From Epsilonproteobacteria bacterium UBA6211 (GTDB lineage Bacteria > Campylobacterota > Campylobacteria > Campylobacterales > Arcobacteraceae), in the NCBI GenBank assembly GCA_002421845.1, contig DISL01000123.1, positions 1-55,090 on the forward strand: a DNA stretch of 55,090 nt, read 5' to 3'. Below the pieces are notes generated by a model that saw only the letters and a list, made by a program, of their open reading frames with translations, had not been told where the DNA came from and did not search any database. Shown here piece after piece: positions 24,598-33,711 of the stretch (positions within the stretch are counted from its first letter, which is position 1; each line of letters begins with the position of its first letter). The position numbers were made by a program, and so were the translations under genes.

Positions 24598-26427
24598 ATG
24601 ACATACAATATAAAAAATAAAAACGTTATATTCACCATACTATTGTTGTTTATAGGAACTTTTTCAATTTATTCAATACTGAATTATATTGATATGAAAA
24701 ACAATTTGCACAATTTAAAATCCAAGCATACTTCACAAATAGATATATTACATGAAATACTACAAGATGGTCTAGAGACTAAATTAAAATCAAGAGTAAA
24801 CTCCATACTTTACAAAAACAATTCTGAATTAAAATTGGAAGCTATACAAAATAAAAACTATAAGGCAATTCAAGAACTTTTTAAAACAGACTTTGAAATA
24901 GCAACTTCTGAAATTGAAGGCTTTGCAATAATGCAAATTTTCGATAACAACGGTGTATTATTAGGTAGATTACACGATAGCCTTAGTTCCGGAGATAATT
25001 TATCGGAATTTAGAGATTGTGTAAGAGATGTTATTCAAAATCCAAGAGTTTCTAGTTTTTTTGAAGTCGGCAAAAACGGTTTGGCATTTAGACATATTAC
25101 ACCCATATATGAAGGTGAACTAATCATAGGATTTTTAGAACTTGGTATCAAGCCATCTATAATAATAAAAAATGTACAAAAAGTTTTTGATTCAAAAATG
25201 TATTTTTTTGTTAAAGAGGAATTTACACTAGCCCATAAAAAAGAGAAAATATCATCAGGCAAATACAAACTCTGTACACTTTGTACAAAGCAAGATGAAT
25301 TTATTACAAATGCTATAAACTTACTTAGTTTGGAAAAAGATAATCATAAAGATTTAATTATAAACGGAAATACGTATTCTATTATACAACAACCTATATT
25401 TGATGCGTTAAATCAACAAATAGGGAAAATTGTAATATTTAATGACATTACAACCTATGCTGAACAATTAAAAATGCTTATACTAAAAAGTATTGCCTTA
25501 TTGGCTGTAACACTTTTGATAACATACTTTTTATTAAATGAATATTTAACCAAAATATTCAAACAAATAAACAAAAAAACCAAAGAGCTTCAAAAACTAA
25601 ATGATATAATCTCTAAAAGTGCATTATATACAACTACGGACTTAGAGGGTAATATAACTTATATCTCTGAAGCATTTGCTAATCTTACAGGATATAATAA
25701 GGAATCTTTAATCGGTAAAAATCATCGTATTTTCAAACATGCTTCTATGCCTAAATCATTTTTTGAAGATTTGTGGGAAACTATAAACAACAATGAGAGG
25801 TTTACTGGTGAAATACAAAACTATAGCAAAGATGGTACGAGTTATTGGACTAAAATAGTTATAGACCCTATGTTTGATGACAATGGCAACAAAATAGGAT
25901 ATAGCTCATATAGAGAGAACATAACAGACAAAAAAGAGCTTGAATATATATCCGCACATGATACATTGACCGGTATTTACAATAGAAGAGCTTTTGTAAA
26001 ACACCTACAAACTCAAATAAAAAGCGCCTCTAGGTACAATGAACCTTTTGGGTTTGTGATGTTTGATATAGACTATTTCAAAAAAATCAATGATACTTAC
26101 GGTCATCAAGTCGGAGATAACGTACTTATAACAATTTCAAATACTATACAAGAAAACTTAAGAGAAGATGATTTTTTTGCTAGATGGGGTGGTGAAGAGT
26201 TTGTAATAATAGCAAAATATTCAGATATAAATTCTTTAGAGCATTTAGTCAAAAAACTTCAAACAAAACTTTCTATTACATCTTTTGCACCTGTGGAAAA
26301 ACTCACTTGTTCTTTTGGAATTACCATATACAAAAATGGTGACAATGATGAATCAATAGTTAAAAGAGCAGATAAGGCACTTTACACGGCAAAGGAAACC
26401 GGTAGAAACAAATATGAAGTAGGTTGA
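24598..26427 (+). CDS. Membrane sensor diguanylate cyclase (Cache-like, PAS, GGDEF)
   Basis: 609 residues. A first membrane helix (about 10-30) is followed by a periplasmic sensor region with Cache-like features (FEVGKNGLAFRHITPIYEG...). A CTLC pair near residue 228 could bind metal or form a disulfide. The second helix lies near 298-318, then a PAS domain (about 335-450, GNITYISEAFANLTGY) and a GGDEF domain. The active-site loop is GGEEF, with an inhibitory RxxD (REDD) five residues before it, so it should make c-di-GMP and be product-inhibited. The ligand is unknown. Confidence 0.9.
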   Translation: MTYNIKNKNVIFTILLLFIGTFSIYSILNYIDMKNNLHNLKSKHTSQIDILHEILQDGLETKLKSRVNSILYKNNSELKLEAIQNKNYKAIQELFKTDFEIATSEIEGFAIMQIFDNNGVLLGRLHDSLSSGDNLSEFRDCVRDVIQNPRVSSFFEVGKNGLAFRHITPIYEGELIIGFLELGIKPSIIIKNVQKVFDSKMYFFVKEEFTLAHKKEKISSGKYKLCTLCTKQDEFITNAINLLSLEKDNHKDLIINGNTYSIIQQPIFDALNQQIGKIVIFNDITTYAEQLKMLILKSIALLAVTLLITYFLLNEYLTKIFKQINKKTKELQKLNDIISKSALYTTTDLEGNITYISEAFANLTGYNKESLIGKNHRIFKHASMPKSFFEDLWETINNNERFTGEIQNYSKDGTSYWTKIVIDPMFDDNGNKIGYSSYRENITDKKELEYISAHDTLTGIYNRRAFVKHLQTQIKSASRYNEPFGFVMFDIDYFKKINDTYGHQVGDNVLITISNTIQENLREDDFFARWGGEEFVIIAKYSDINSLEHLVKKLQTKLSITSFAPVEKLTCSFGITIYKNGDNDESIVKRADKALYTAKETGRNKYEVG

Positions 26428-26442
26428 TAAACTACTAACAAC

Positions 26443-27261
26443 CTACTTGCAATCTGTTTTTTTGGATAAAGTTTTCAACTCATCACAGCTAAATCCAGCC
26501 TCTTTTCTGGCTTGGAAGTTGAGATTTTGTTCTTTTTGCGTACTCCCAGGGTAGTGCTTTTCTAGTATCTCAAAATATGTTTTTTGATAATCAAGCCCCA
26601 ATCTATCACACTCAAATTTAAACCATCTATCACCTTTTCTTACGTGGTCAATCTCCTCATCCAAAATCACCTCTAATGCTTTTATGATTTTTTGGTTAAA
26701 TTCATCAGGATTTGAATGTAATTTCTCCATAATTTTTGGATTTTGTTCCAATCCATTTGCCTCTAAATATCTTGGAACTATTGCCATTCTTTCAAGCAAG
26801 ACAGGTGTTTTTTGCATTGCTTCAAAAAGATTAGTATGCACACCGAAATCTCCATATTTAACACCTAGTTCATCCATCAACCCACGTAACATTGTAAAAT
26901 GTCTCACTTCATCATCTGCAACCTCAAGCCAATCTTGATAAAACTCTAAAGGCATATTTCTAAATCTATAACAAGCATCAAGTGCCAAATCTATAGCACT
27001 ATATTCAATATGTGTTATCGTATGTAAAAGATGTTTTTTACCCTCTATCGTATCAAGATATTTCCTCTTTTTTTGCTCTTTTGGCAAAACAATACTACAA
27101 AATTCTATGTAAGATGGTGTCATAAGAGTTTGAACGTCACTATGATTATCAAAACTTATATTATTATCTTTAAAGTCGTTGTAGAATAAATTAAACTTTT
27201 TAAGCTTTTCATCTGCAGATGTTGTAATTAATATAGAATAAATTTCAGAAAAAAATAACAC
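26443..27261 (-). CDS. Ferritin-like DUF455 family protein
   Basis: 272 residues. HIEYSAIDLALDACYRF and DDEVRHFTMLRGLMDELG, followed by DEEIDHVRKGDRW, give the repeated E/H pattern of a diiron four-helix bundle of the DUF455 (COG2833) family, whose function is unknown. The start is a GTG (27259-27261) with AAAGG 6 nt before it; no ATG fits. It is transcribed divergently from the MBL hydrolase through an inverted repeat. Confidence 0.82.
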   Translation of the reverse strand: MLFFSEIYSILITTSADEKLKKFNLFYNDFKDNNISFDNHSDVQTLMTPSYIEFCSIVLPKEQKKRKYLDTIEGKKHLLHTITHIEYSAIDLALDACYRFRNMPLEFYQDWLEVADDEVRHFTMLRGLMDELGVKYGDFGVHTNLFEAMQKTPVLLERMAIVPRYLEANGLEQNPKIMEKLHSNPDEFNQKIIKALEVILDEEIDHVRKGDRWFKFECDRLGLDYQKTYFEILEKHYPGSTQKEQNLNFQARKEAGFSCDELKTLSKKTDCK

Positions 27262-27264
27262 TTT

Positions 27265-27319
27265 AAACCTTTTTGTGATAAAATTGGAGTTAATTTTAGA
27301 ATTTTATCATAAAAGGTTT
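27265..27319. promoter_or_regulatory. Interlocked divergent promoters in a 55-bp inverted repeat
   Basis: Arms 27265-27285 and 27300-27319 match at 19 positions with a one-base length difference, around a 14-nt centre. Each arm holds an extended -10, TGATAAAAT, and an AAAGG ribosome site for the opposite gene. Predicted starts (about 27291 plus, 27294 minus) nearly coincide, so each promoter lies in the other gene's leader. Confidence 0.6.
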
Positions 27320-27322
27320 TTT

Positions 27323-27925
27323 ATGACGATTAAATGTATGCCGATGGGCATATATCAGACAAATTGTTACATTGTAGATATAAATGGGTATCAGCTTATT
27401 ATCGACCCTGGTGTCGATGCTGCTTTGTGGGTTATTGAGAATGTAACAAATCCTTTAGCCATATTAAACACTCATGGTCATTTTGACCATATTTGGAGCA
27501 ACAAAGAGCTTAAAGAAAAGCTAAACATACCGATTTATATACCAAAAGCTGATGCATTTATGTTACAATCAGACCCGTTTGGTCATAGCGTACCGGTAAC
27601 AAATGCCGATGTTTTGGTAGAAGACAATCAAATATTTGAAATAAACGGCATTAGTTTTGAATATATATTATTTGCCGGACATACACCTGGATGTAGTATA
27701 ATCAAGATAGGCAATGCCGTTTTTAGCGGTGATTTTATTTTTAGAGGCTCTATCGGAAGGGTTGATTTTCCTTATTCAAATCCACAAGATATGAAAGATA
27801 GTATTAAAAGAATTTTGAGTTGGGATTTGCAAGACAAAGATTATGAGATATACCCCGGTCATGGGAATAAGACAACTTTAAAGAGTGAACAAAACTCTCT
27901 TAGAAGCTGGTTAAATTATATATAA
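27323..27925 (+). CDS. MBL-fold metallohydrolase (glyoxalase II-like)
   Basis: 200 residues from the ATG at 27323 (AAAGG 6 nt upstream); an in-frame start at 27275 lies inside the promoter repeat and is rejected. Metal ligands are visible in NTHGHFDH, AGHTPGC, SGDFIF and YPGHG. This is the small YcbL/GloB-like type that may hydrolyse glutathione or other thioesters; the substrate is unproven. It is 12 nt before the haem-sensor cyclase gene. Confidence 0.88.
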   Translation: MTIKCMPMGIYQTNCYIVDINGYQLIIDPGVDAALWVIENVTNPLAILNTHGHFDHIWSNKELKEKLNIPIYIPKADAFMLQSDPFGHSVPVTNADVLVEDNQIFEINGISFEYILFAGHTPGCSIIKIGNAVFSGDFIFRGSIGRVDFPYSNPQDMKDSIKRILSWDLQDKDYEIYPGHGNKTTLKSEQNSLRSWLNYI

Positions 27926-27937
27926 ATTTGGAAAAAT

Positions 27938-29788
27938 ATGAGAAAAAAAATAGTTAATAAGTTCGTTTTAATATTGTTGACTTTTACTATATTGTTTGCA
28001 TTATATGAATTATATAATTCACGAACTTATGGTATAAATTCTAGCTTGAATAAAGCTATTTCCGTATCAGAACTTGTTAAAAACGGGCTTACTTCACATA
28101 TGATTAACGGAAACACACACCAAAGGGATGTTTTTCTTAACTCTATTTCACATATTCAAAATATTAAAGAACTTTGGGTTGTAAGAGGCGATAATGTAAT
28201 AAACCAATACGGTGAGCCTTTCAAAAACGAATATCCTAGAGATGAAATTGATAAAAAAGTTTTAAAAAACGGCAAAATGGAATTTATCGTAAGTGACTAT
28301 TTTGAGACAGAACCTACGCTTAGGGTAACAATCCCCTATAAAGCTATAAATAACGGTTCTACCGATTGTCTAAAGTGTCATAATGTTCAATTCGGTGATA
28401 CATTGGGTGCGATAAGTTTGGTGCTTGATATAAGTGACCTGAGAGAGCTTGGTATGAAAACTATCTATATGCTCTCTATATTGACTCTTCTACTTTTGAT
28501 TATAGTTTACCCTCTACTAAATAAAATACTTCATAAATACTTTGATGTAATAGAAAAATTGGATGAAAATATAGCTCAAGCCGTAAACGGTAAATTTATC
28601 TCTCTAAAATCAAATGCTCAAGATGAAAAAGAGATTAGCAATCTTGTAAACGGATATAACAACCTTATTAGTAAACTTGACGAAACTTTTATAGCAATAG
28701 ATAATAAACTAAAAGGTTTGACGGGGCATATTGCTATACGTGGTGCTATCAACCCAATTGAAGATGCAAATATGATAGTAGATAACCTATCAAATATCTT
28801 CCAATTCAAAAAAGCAATAGAACTTGATGAAACAAAAGATGATATTTATGCTAGACTAGCACAAGTGCTAAATAATAAATTTAAACTAAAACATTTTACG
28901 ATAGTTGAAGTAAATCACAAACTAGAGACGATGGATATGGTATTTAAAAGCGGTGATTTGTACTTTTGTTCAAAAGAGTTAGAGGCTAACCCTGAACTAT
29001 GTAGAGCAGCAAGGACAAAAACAGATGTTACAAGTCTTGAGTATCACAATAGTTGCCCATATTTTTTAAGCAAGTCAAAATACCACTATTGTATTGAAAC
29101 AAAACTATCAAACGATATAAGTTTGATTTTAAATTTTGTACTTGAAACAAAAGAGGAACTAGAAACTATACACCAAAATGTTAGTTTTATCAAAAGTTAT
29201 ATTACTGAGGCTGCACCGAACATCGAAGTAAAACTACTTCTAAAAGCGTTAAAAGAATCGGCATTTAAAGACTCTTTAACAGGTCTATATAATAGAAAGT
29301 TCTTAGATGAACATTTGAAAAAGCTTCTCCCTCAACTTGATAGAGAAAACAAAAAAATGGCAGTGTTGATGCTTGATATGGACCACTTTAAAGCTGTGAA
29401 CGATGAATACGGTCACGATGTTGGAGACCTCGCACTAAAAGAACTTGCACGTGTATTAGTCTCTAATTTAAGAGAATCTGATGTTGTAGTAAGATTTGGC
29501 GGTGAAGAGTTTATAGCTATGTTAGTGGGTATTGACTCTGAAGCTGAAGCTATGAAAGTTGCAGAAAAATTAAGATTAAAAGTAAGTCAAAATGAGATTA
29601 AAGTATATGAAAATACTACAATTAGGAAAACAATAAGTATAGGTATGGCAATTTACCCTGATAACTCAAAATCAATAGATAGTATATTAAAATATGCAGA
29701 TATTGCACTATATGAAGCAAAAAGAAAAGGTAGAAATAGAGTTATCGAATTTTCACAAGAACAATTAACCGGTGTTGATTTATTTTAG
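27938..29788 (+). CDS. Diguanylate cyclase with periplasmic c-type haem sensor
   Basis: 616 residues. After a membrane helix (about 8-26), the periplasmic region ends with CLKCH at 144-148, a CxxCH haem c attachment motif of the DUF3365/Tll0287-like type. A second helix spans about 175-195, followed by a HAMP-like linker and a GAF-like region containing several Cys. The C-terminal GGDEF has active GGEEF and an RxxD inhibitory site (RESD). It probably converts a redox or gas signal into c-di-GMP. It heads a row of four co-directional genes (two more GGDEF-like proteins and an HDOD protein). Confidence 0.88.
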   Translation: MRKKIVNKFVLILLTFTILFALYELYNSRTYGINSSLNKAISVSELVKNGLTSHMINGNTHQRDVFLNSISHIQNIKELWVVRGDNVINQYGEPFKNEYPRDEIDKKVLKNGKMEFIVSDYFETEPTLRVTIPYKAINNGSTDCLKCHNVQFGDTLGAISLVLDISDLRELGMKTIYMLSILTLLLLIIVYPLLNKILHKYFDVIEKLDENIAQAVNGKFISLKSNAQDEKEISNLVNGYNNLISKLDETFIAIDNKLKGLTGHIAIRGAINPIEDANMIVDNLSNIFQFKKAIELDETKDDIYARLAQVLNNKFKLKHFTIVEVNHKLETMDMVFKSGDLYFCSKELEANPELCRAARTKTDVTSLEYHNSCPYFLSKSKYHYCIETKLSNDISLILNFVLETKEELETIHQNVSFIKSYITEAAPNIEVKLLLKALKESAFKDSLTGLYNRKFLDEHLKKLLPQLDRENKKMAVLMLDMDHFKAVNDEYGHDVGDLALKELARVLVSNLRESDVVVRFGGEEFIAMLVGIDSEAEAMKVAEKLRLKVSQNEIKVYENTTIRKTISIGMAIYPDNSKSIDSILKYADIALYEAKRKGRNRVIEFSQEQLTGVDLF

Positions 29789-29797
29789 GATGTAAAA

Positions 29798-30766
29798 ATG
29801 AGACAACTAATATTCGATGTACTAGATAATGTTATAGGAGATGAGTTAAAGGTGAAGATGGATTCACTTTTTAGCTTGGTTGAATGGTTAGAGAGTGATT
29901 ACACCGATTTTGATAAATTTTTTAGCAAAATCGCCATGTGGCTCTCAAAAGAATACAAAATAAGACACGTTAAAATAACAATTCATAATAAATCTACGGA
30001 AAATTTTATTGTTGTTTTTCACAAGGGAAAAGAGTTTGATATAAATGATGATTTAGTCTTTACAAATCATATAGAGTTAGATGATTTTGAAAATGTATTT
30101 TTCTCATTTTGTGCCGACAATAATGAACATCAAGAATTTTTGTATAATAATATCTCACAAATATCCTTAATAATTCATACAATTAGACATAGTATCCAAA
30201 ATGCCGTTTTATATAAAGAGTCAAAAGAAAATTCACTAAAAGACCATATCACAGGTCTTTATAATAGAGTTTTTTTAGTAGAACACTTACATAAAATGCT
30301 CCCTTTGGCACTAAGAGAAGGGAAACAAATAGCATTTTTAATGGTTGGAATTGACCACTTTAAAGCAGTAGTGGATGAGTTTGATTATAAAATAGGTGAT
30401 AGAGTACTAATAGCACTTGCAAATACATTGAAAAAAAACATAAGAGAATCTGACTTGGTAGTAAGACTTGATGCAGATGAATTTTTAGTCGTTTTAGCAA
30501 ATGTAAAAGATGAAGATAGTACAATAGCCGTAGCATTAAAACTGATTCAAAAATTTAGTGAAGTTGAAGTTGATGTGAACGTTTATAGTGGTCAAAAGCT
30601 CAAAAAAACAATTTGTGTCGGGATTTCTATGTATCCTAATGATTCTACTTCAATCGATCAGATTTTAAAGAATGCCGATATATCACTTTATGAAGCAAGA
30701 AATTTAGGTAGAAGTAAAGTTCTAAGATTTCATAAAGAACAAGAAGGAATGGTGGATTTATTCTAA
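29798..30766 (+). CDS. Degenerate GGDEF protein with intact c-di-GMP inhibitory site
   Basis: 322 residues, cytoplasmic, no membrane helix. It matches the C-terminal half of the preceding cyclase, including the shared end (KEQEGMVDLF against QEQLTGVDLF). The active loop is DADEF instead of GGEEF, so it should not make c-di-GMP. RESD five residues upstream is kept, so it may bind c-di-GMP as a receptor (inference). AGGATG lies before the ATG. The stop overlaps the next start (TAATG). Confidence 0.85.
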   Translation: MRQLIFDVLDNVIGDELKVKMDSLFSLVEWLESDYTDFDKFFSKIAMWLSKEYKIRHVKITIHNKSTENFIVVFHKGKEFDINDDLVFTNHIELDDFENVFFSFCADNNEHQEFLYNNISQISLIIHTIRHSIQNAVLYKESKENSLKDHITGLYNRVFLVEHLHKMLPLALREGKQIAFLMVGIDHFKAVVDEFDYKIGDRVLIALANTLKKNIRESDLVVRLDADEFLVVLANVKDEDSTIAVALKLIQKFSEVEVDVNVYSGQKLKKTICVGISMYPNDSTSIDQILKNADISLYEARNLGRSKVLRFHKEQEGMVDLF

Positions 30767-31728
30767 TGAAAAGTGATTTATTAAACCTCATAAACCAAAT
30801 TTCAAGCGATGCAAAAGCTCAAGGTAATGTAAATGATATATTCTCATTATATGAAAATATACAATACTCACATAGCATAGACTCATTAATAGAAATAATA
30901 TATAAGTGGTTTAATACAAAATACAATATAAAAGATTTTAAAGTAACATTTTATAATCTTGAAATAGATTACAATCAAGTACTATTCCAAAGAGGTGATG
31001 ATTTCTACCTAGATAGTAAATTTTGTAAAACTTTTATAGTAGAAATTCATTATTATAAAAATCTAGTTATTGCAATAAATGCCGATAACGATGATGATTT
31101 TAGTGGTATAGATAACGACTCTTCAATACTTAGTGCGATGTTCTTTTTGGTTAATCCTATTATCAAAGACTTTATAATACAAAAAGAACTTTTACAAAAC
31201 TCTCTAAAAGATCATATTACAGGTTTTTATAATAGAAAGTATTTAGATGAGTGCTTAAGAAATTCTAATAGTTTTAATTGTAATTCTAGAAATACCGCAT
31301 TTATGATGATAGAGGTTGATAGATTTAAGGCTGTAGTTGACGAGTTTGATTATGAAATAGGTGATAAGGTACTTGTTGAACTTGCAAACGTCATCAAATC
31401 TATTGTACCGAGTGACTCAACATGTGTCAAGTTAACCGGTTATGAAATGTTAATACTAATCCCTAATATGACGGAAGATAGGGTTTATGAAATGGCAAAG
31501 AGTATAATCGCTAAATTTGCTAAATCTGAAGTAATGGTAAATTTCTATACAAATCAAACATTGAAAAAAACAATATGTGCTGGTATCTCACTATATCCAG
31601 ACCATAGTGACTCAAAGGTACAAGTTATAAAAAATGCCGATATTGCATTGCAAGAAGCAAAAAATATTGCCCGTGGAACTGCTTTAGTATTCAAAAAAGA
31701 GATTGAAACAAGCATAGAACTATTTTAA
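30766..31728 (+). CDS. Strongly degenerate GGDEF paralogue
   Basis: 320 residues with the same layout as the previous gene (KDHITGFYNRKYLDE, FKAVVDEFDYEIGDKVL, C-terminal SIELF). The active loop is TGYEM and the RxxD site is replaced by SDST, so neither catalysis nor I-site binding is expected. The frame is intact, which argues for a kept structural or interaction role rather than a pseudogene. It shares one base with the previous stop. Confidence 0.82.
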   Translation: MKSDLLNLINQISSDAKAQGNVNDIFSLYENIQYSHSIDSLIEIIYKWFNTKYNIKDFKVTFYNLEIDYNQVLFQRGDDFYLDSKFCKTFIVEIHYYKNLVIAINADNDDDFSGIDNDSSILSAMFFLVNPIIKDFIIQKELLQNSLKDHITGFYNRKYLDECLRNSNSFNCNSRNTAFMMIEVDRFKAVVDEFDYEIGDKVLVELANVIKSIVPSDSTCVKLTGYEMLILIPNMTEDRVYEMAKSIIAKFAKSEVMVNFYTNQTLKKTICAGISLYPDHSDSKVQVIKNADIALQEAKNIARGTALVFKKEIETSIELF

Positions 31729-31737
31729 GGATGTATA

Positions 31738-32565
31738 ATGTCGATAATTGCTAATAAAATAGATGCTCTACCTCCTTTACCTGCTACAGTTATAGAACTT
31801 GAAAATTTTAGAAAAAGTTTAAATAAAGACCCTGAAGTTTTATTATCTATTGTTGAAAAAGACCCTTTAACCATATCAACCCTTTTAAAAGTGGCAAATT
31901 CCGCTATGTTTGCATTTAGAAGCAAAGTTGAAACTCCTGGACGAGCTATAAATCTTTTGGGAGTTAATTTTACTATCTCTATAGCACTTGGAAGCTCTAT
32001 GCAAACCATACTTAAAAGTGATTTAAGGGCTTACGGTATTGATATTAACCAATTTATGAGATACTCAAATTTAATAGCTGCACTTGTGGGAATATGGACA
32101 GGGCTTATATCAAAAGAGCTAAGGGAAGAGTTATCGATACCGGCTTTTTTGCAAGATATAGGAAAATTAATCATAGCAGAAATCGCTGCTAGTTACGGTA
32201 AAACAGATGCTTTTTATAAGCTAATCAGTAGTAACCAAATAAGTGTTGAAGAGGTTGAAAAAAGAATGGTTGGACTAAGTAGTTCTCAAATAACTGCCAA
32301 TATCTTCAAACACTGGAAATTAAGTGAAAATCTTATTGATGCTATAGAGTTTGTAGATGAGATAGAAAAGGCAAAACCTGATTTTTTGCAAAAAGCACAA
32401 ATATTAAAAGTTGCTAAGACTGCATGTACAATAACAGACCCACTAAGTGAAAGAAATATAGCTAGAGCTTTTGAACTAGCACGTGAATTTAATCTTGATA
32501 TAACTAAACTAGAAGCTGCTTTGGATAAGTTACAAGAGAGACTGCTAGATGAGAAAGAAGAGTAG
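31738..32565 (+). CDS. HDOD domain signalling protein
   Basis: 275 residues. LPPLPATVIELENF, DPLTISTLLKVANSA, RAINLLGV and FLQDIGKLII mark the HDOD domain, an HD-related fold lacking phosphodiesterase residues. HDOD proteins act as scaffolds in signalling and stress responses. AAGGA lies before the ATG and the gene is 9 nt after the GGDEF paralogue, so it is the output end of the same operon (inference). Confidence 0.87.
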   Translation: MSIIANKIDALPPLPATVIELENFRKSLNKDPEVLLSIVEKDPLTISTLLKVANSAMFAFRSKVETPGRAINLLGVNFTISIALGSSMQTILKSDLRAYGIDINQFMRYSNLIAALVGIWTGLISKELREELSIPAFLQDIGKLIIAEIAASYGKTDAFYKLISSNQISVEEVEKRMVGLSSSQITANIFKHWKLSENLIDAIEFVDEIEKAKPDFLQKAQILKVAKTACTITDPLSERNIARAFELAREFNLDITKLEAALDKLQERLLDEKEE

Positions 32566-32690
32566 ATTGTAGGTAGCAGGTGGTAGAGAAAAGAAGATAT
32601 TAGTCATTCCGTGCATGACACGGAATCTAAACTAAAACGAATAGAGTTCCTGAAACAAGTTCAGGATGACAAAAAAACTCACTACTTACG
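32559..32690. repeat. Heptamer runs and two REP-like hairpins between HDOD gene and cmoB
   Basis: 7-nt-period units (AGAGTAG, ATTGTAG, GTAGCAG, GTGGTAG) cover 32559-32586 and contain the HDOD stop. Hairpins follow at 32606-32626 (ATTCCGTG / CACGGAAT) and 32648-32666 (TCCTGAA / TTCAGGA), both with 5-nt loops. A second heptamer run (77-90 of the 32600s) covers the cmoB stop. The second hairpin shares its sequence with 8085-8105. Confidence 0.75.
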
Positions 32691-33597
32691 CTTTTCTTGC
32701 TTTCAAATAAACCCTTTTAGGTGCAGGATACCCCTCTACGGTTTTTGTTTCATCATTTGGGTCTAAGAAATCTTCCAAACTTTGTTCCGTACTCCAAGCT
32801 GTTTTTCTTTGCTCGGTTGCATCTGTTTTTTTAATATCTATCAACTCAAAATCACAAAAACCTGCACGACTAAGCCAGTTTTTTAGTGCATTTACGGTAG
32901 GTACGAAATAAACGTTAGGTATTTTTGAATATCTATCTTTCGGAGTCAAAACCATATCATCTTCACCGTCTATCATAAAAGTATCTATCAAAACTTCACC
33001 GTTTTTATTTAAAGCACGATTTAAAGATTTGAGTGTAGCAATAGGGTCAGTTCTGTGGTATAGTACACCCATCATAACGATAAAATCGAATTTATGTTCA
33101 TAGTATTCTATATGCTCTACCCCTAAAAGTTCATATACTATATCACTTTTTGCAAAATGGTTTACAAAATCAAACTGCAATTTAAAGAGAGGTGATGGGT
33201 CAAACCCTACAAGTTTTTTTGGATTTTTGTCTAACATCCTAAACATATAATATCCATTGTTACACCCTACATCAGCAACTATTTTGTCTTCTATATTTAG
33301 ATGATTTTTGATTATATTATATTTTATATTACTTTGCCATTCACTATCTATTTCTATATCACATACTTTAAAAGGTCCTTTTCTCCAAGGCATAAGTTGC
33401 TTTGCTGCTTCTAAAATCAAAAGATTTTCTTCAGTAGAATAATCTTGTTTATTCCCGACTTCAAACCACTCTTTATTGTTTACCACTATATTTTTGATGT
33501 CAATTTTCTTTACACTTTCTATTTTTTTATATATTGGCTCTATATTTTTCCAAGAAAACCAACCGTTTCTTTCATTTCTTATCGCTTTTATGTCCAT
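32686..33597 (-). CDS. cmoB: tRNA U34 carboxymethyltransferase
   Basis: 303 residues. The N-terminus ERNGWFSWKNIEPIYKKIE, WRKGPF, the SAM site VADVGCNNGYYMFRML and MGVLYHRTDPIATLK are typical of CmoB. It uses carboxy-SAM to convert 5-hydroxyuridine-34 of tRNA to the cmo5U modification that widens wobble decoding. Its partner cmoA is not in the window. Monocistronic on the minus strand. Confidence 0.92.
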   Translation of the reverse strand: MDIKAIRNERNGWFSWKNIEPIYKKIESVKKIDIKNIVVNNKEWFEVGNKQDYSTEENLLILEAAKQLMPWRKGPFKVCDIEIDSEWQSNIKYNIIKNHLNIEDKIVADVGCNNGYYMFRMLDKNPKKLVGFDPSPLFKLQFDFVNHFAKSDIVYELLGVEHIEYYEHKFDFIVMMGVLYHRTDPIATLKSLNRALNKNGEVLIDTFMIDGEDDMVLTPKDRYSKIPNVYFVPTVNALKNWLSRAGFCDFELIDIKKTDATEQRKTAWSTEQSLEDFLDPNDETKTVEGYPAPKRVYLKARKA

Positions 33598-33711
33598 AAA
33601 TACCCACTAACTATAAATTTTCTTTTAATTTTAGCATTAGTTTGGTAAAACAAACAAAAATCTAATATGACTTAATATATAATTACCAATTCTCTTTCAA
33701 AAGGATGTGTA

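Noticed and set aside
29798..31728. Pseudogenes (degenerate GGDEF proteins)
   Set aside because: Both frames are intact, with good ribosome sites and tight operon spacing; changes are confined to active-site motifs.
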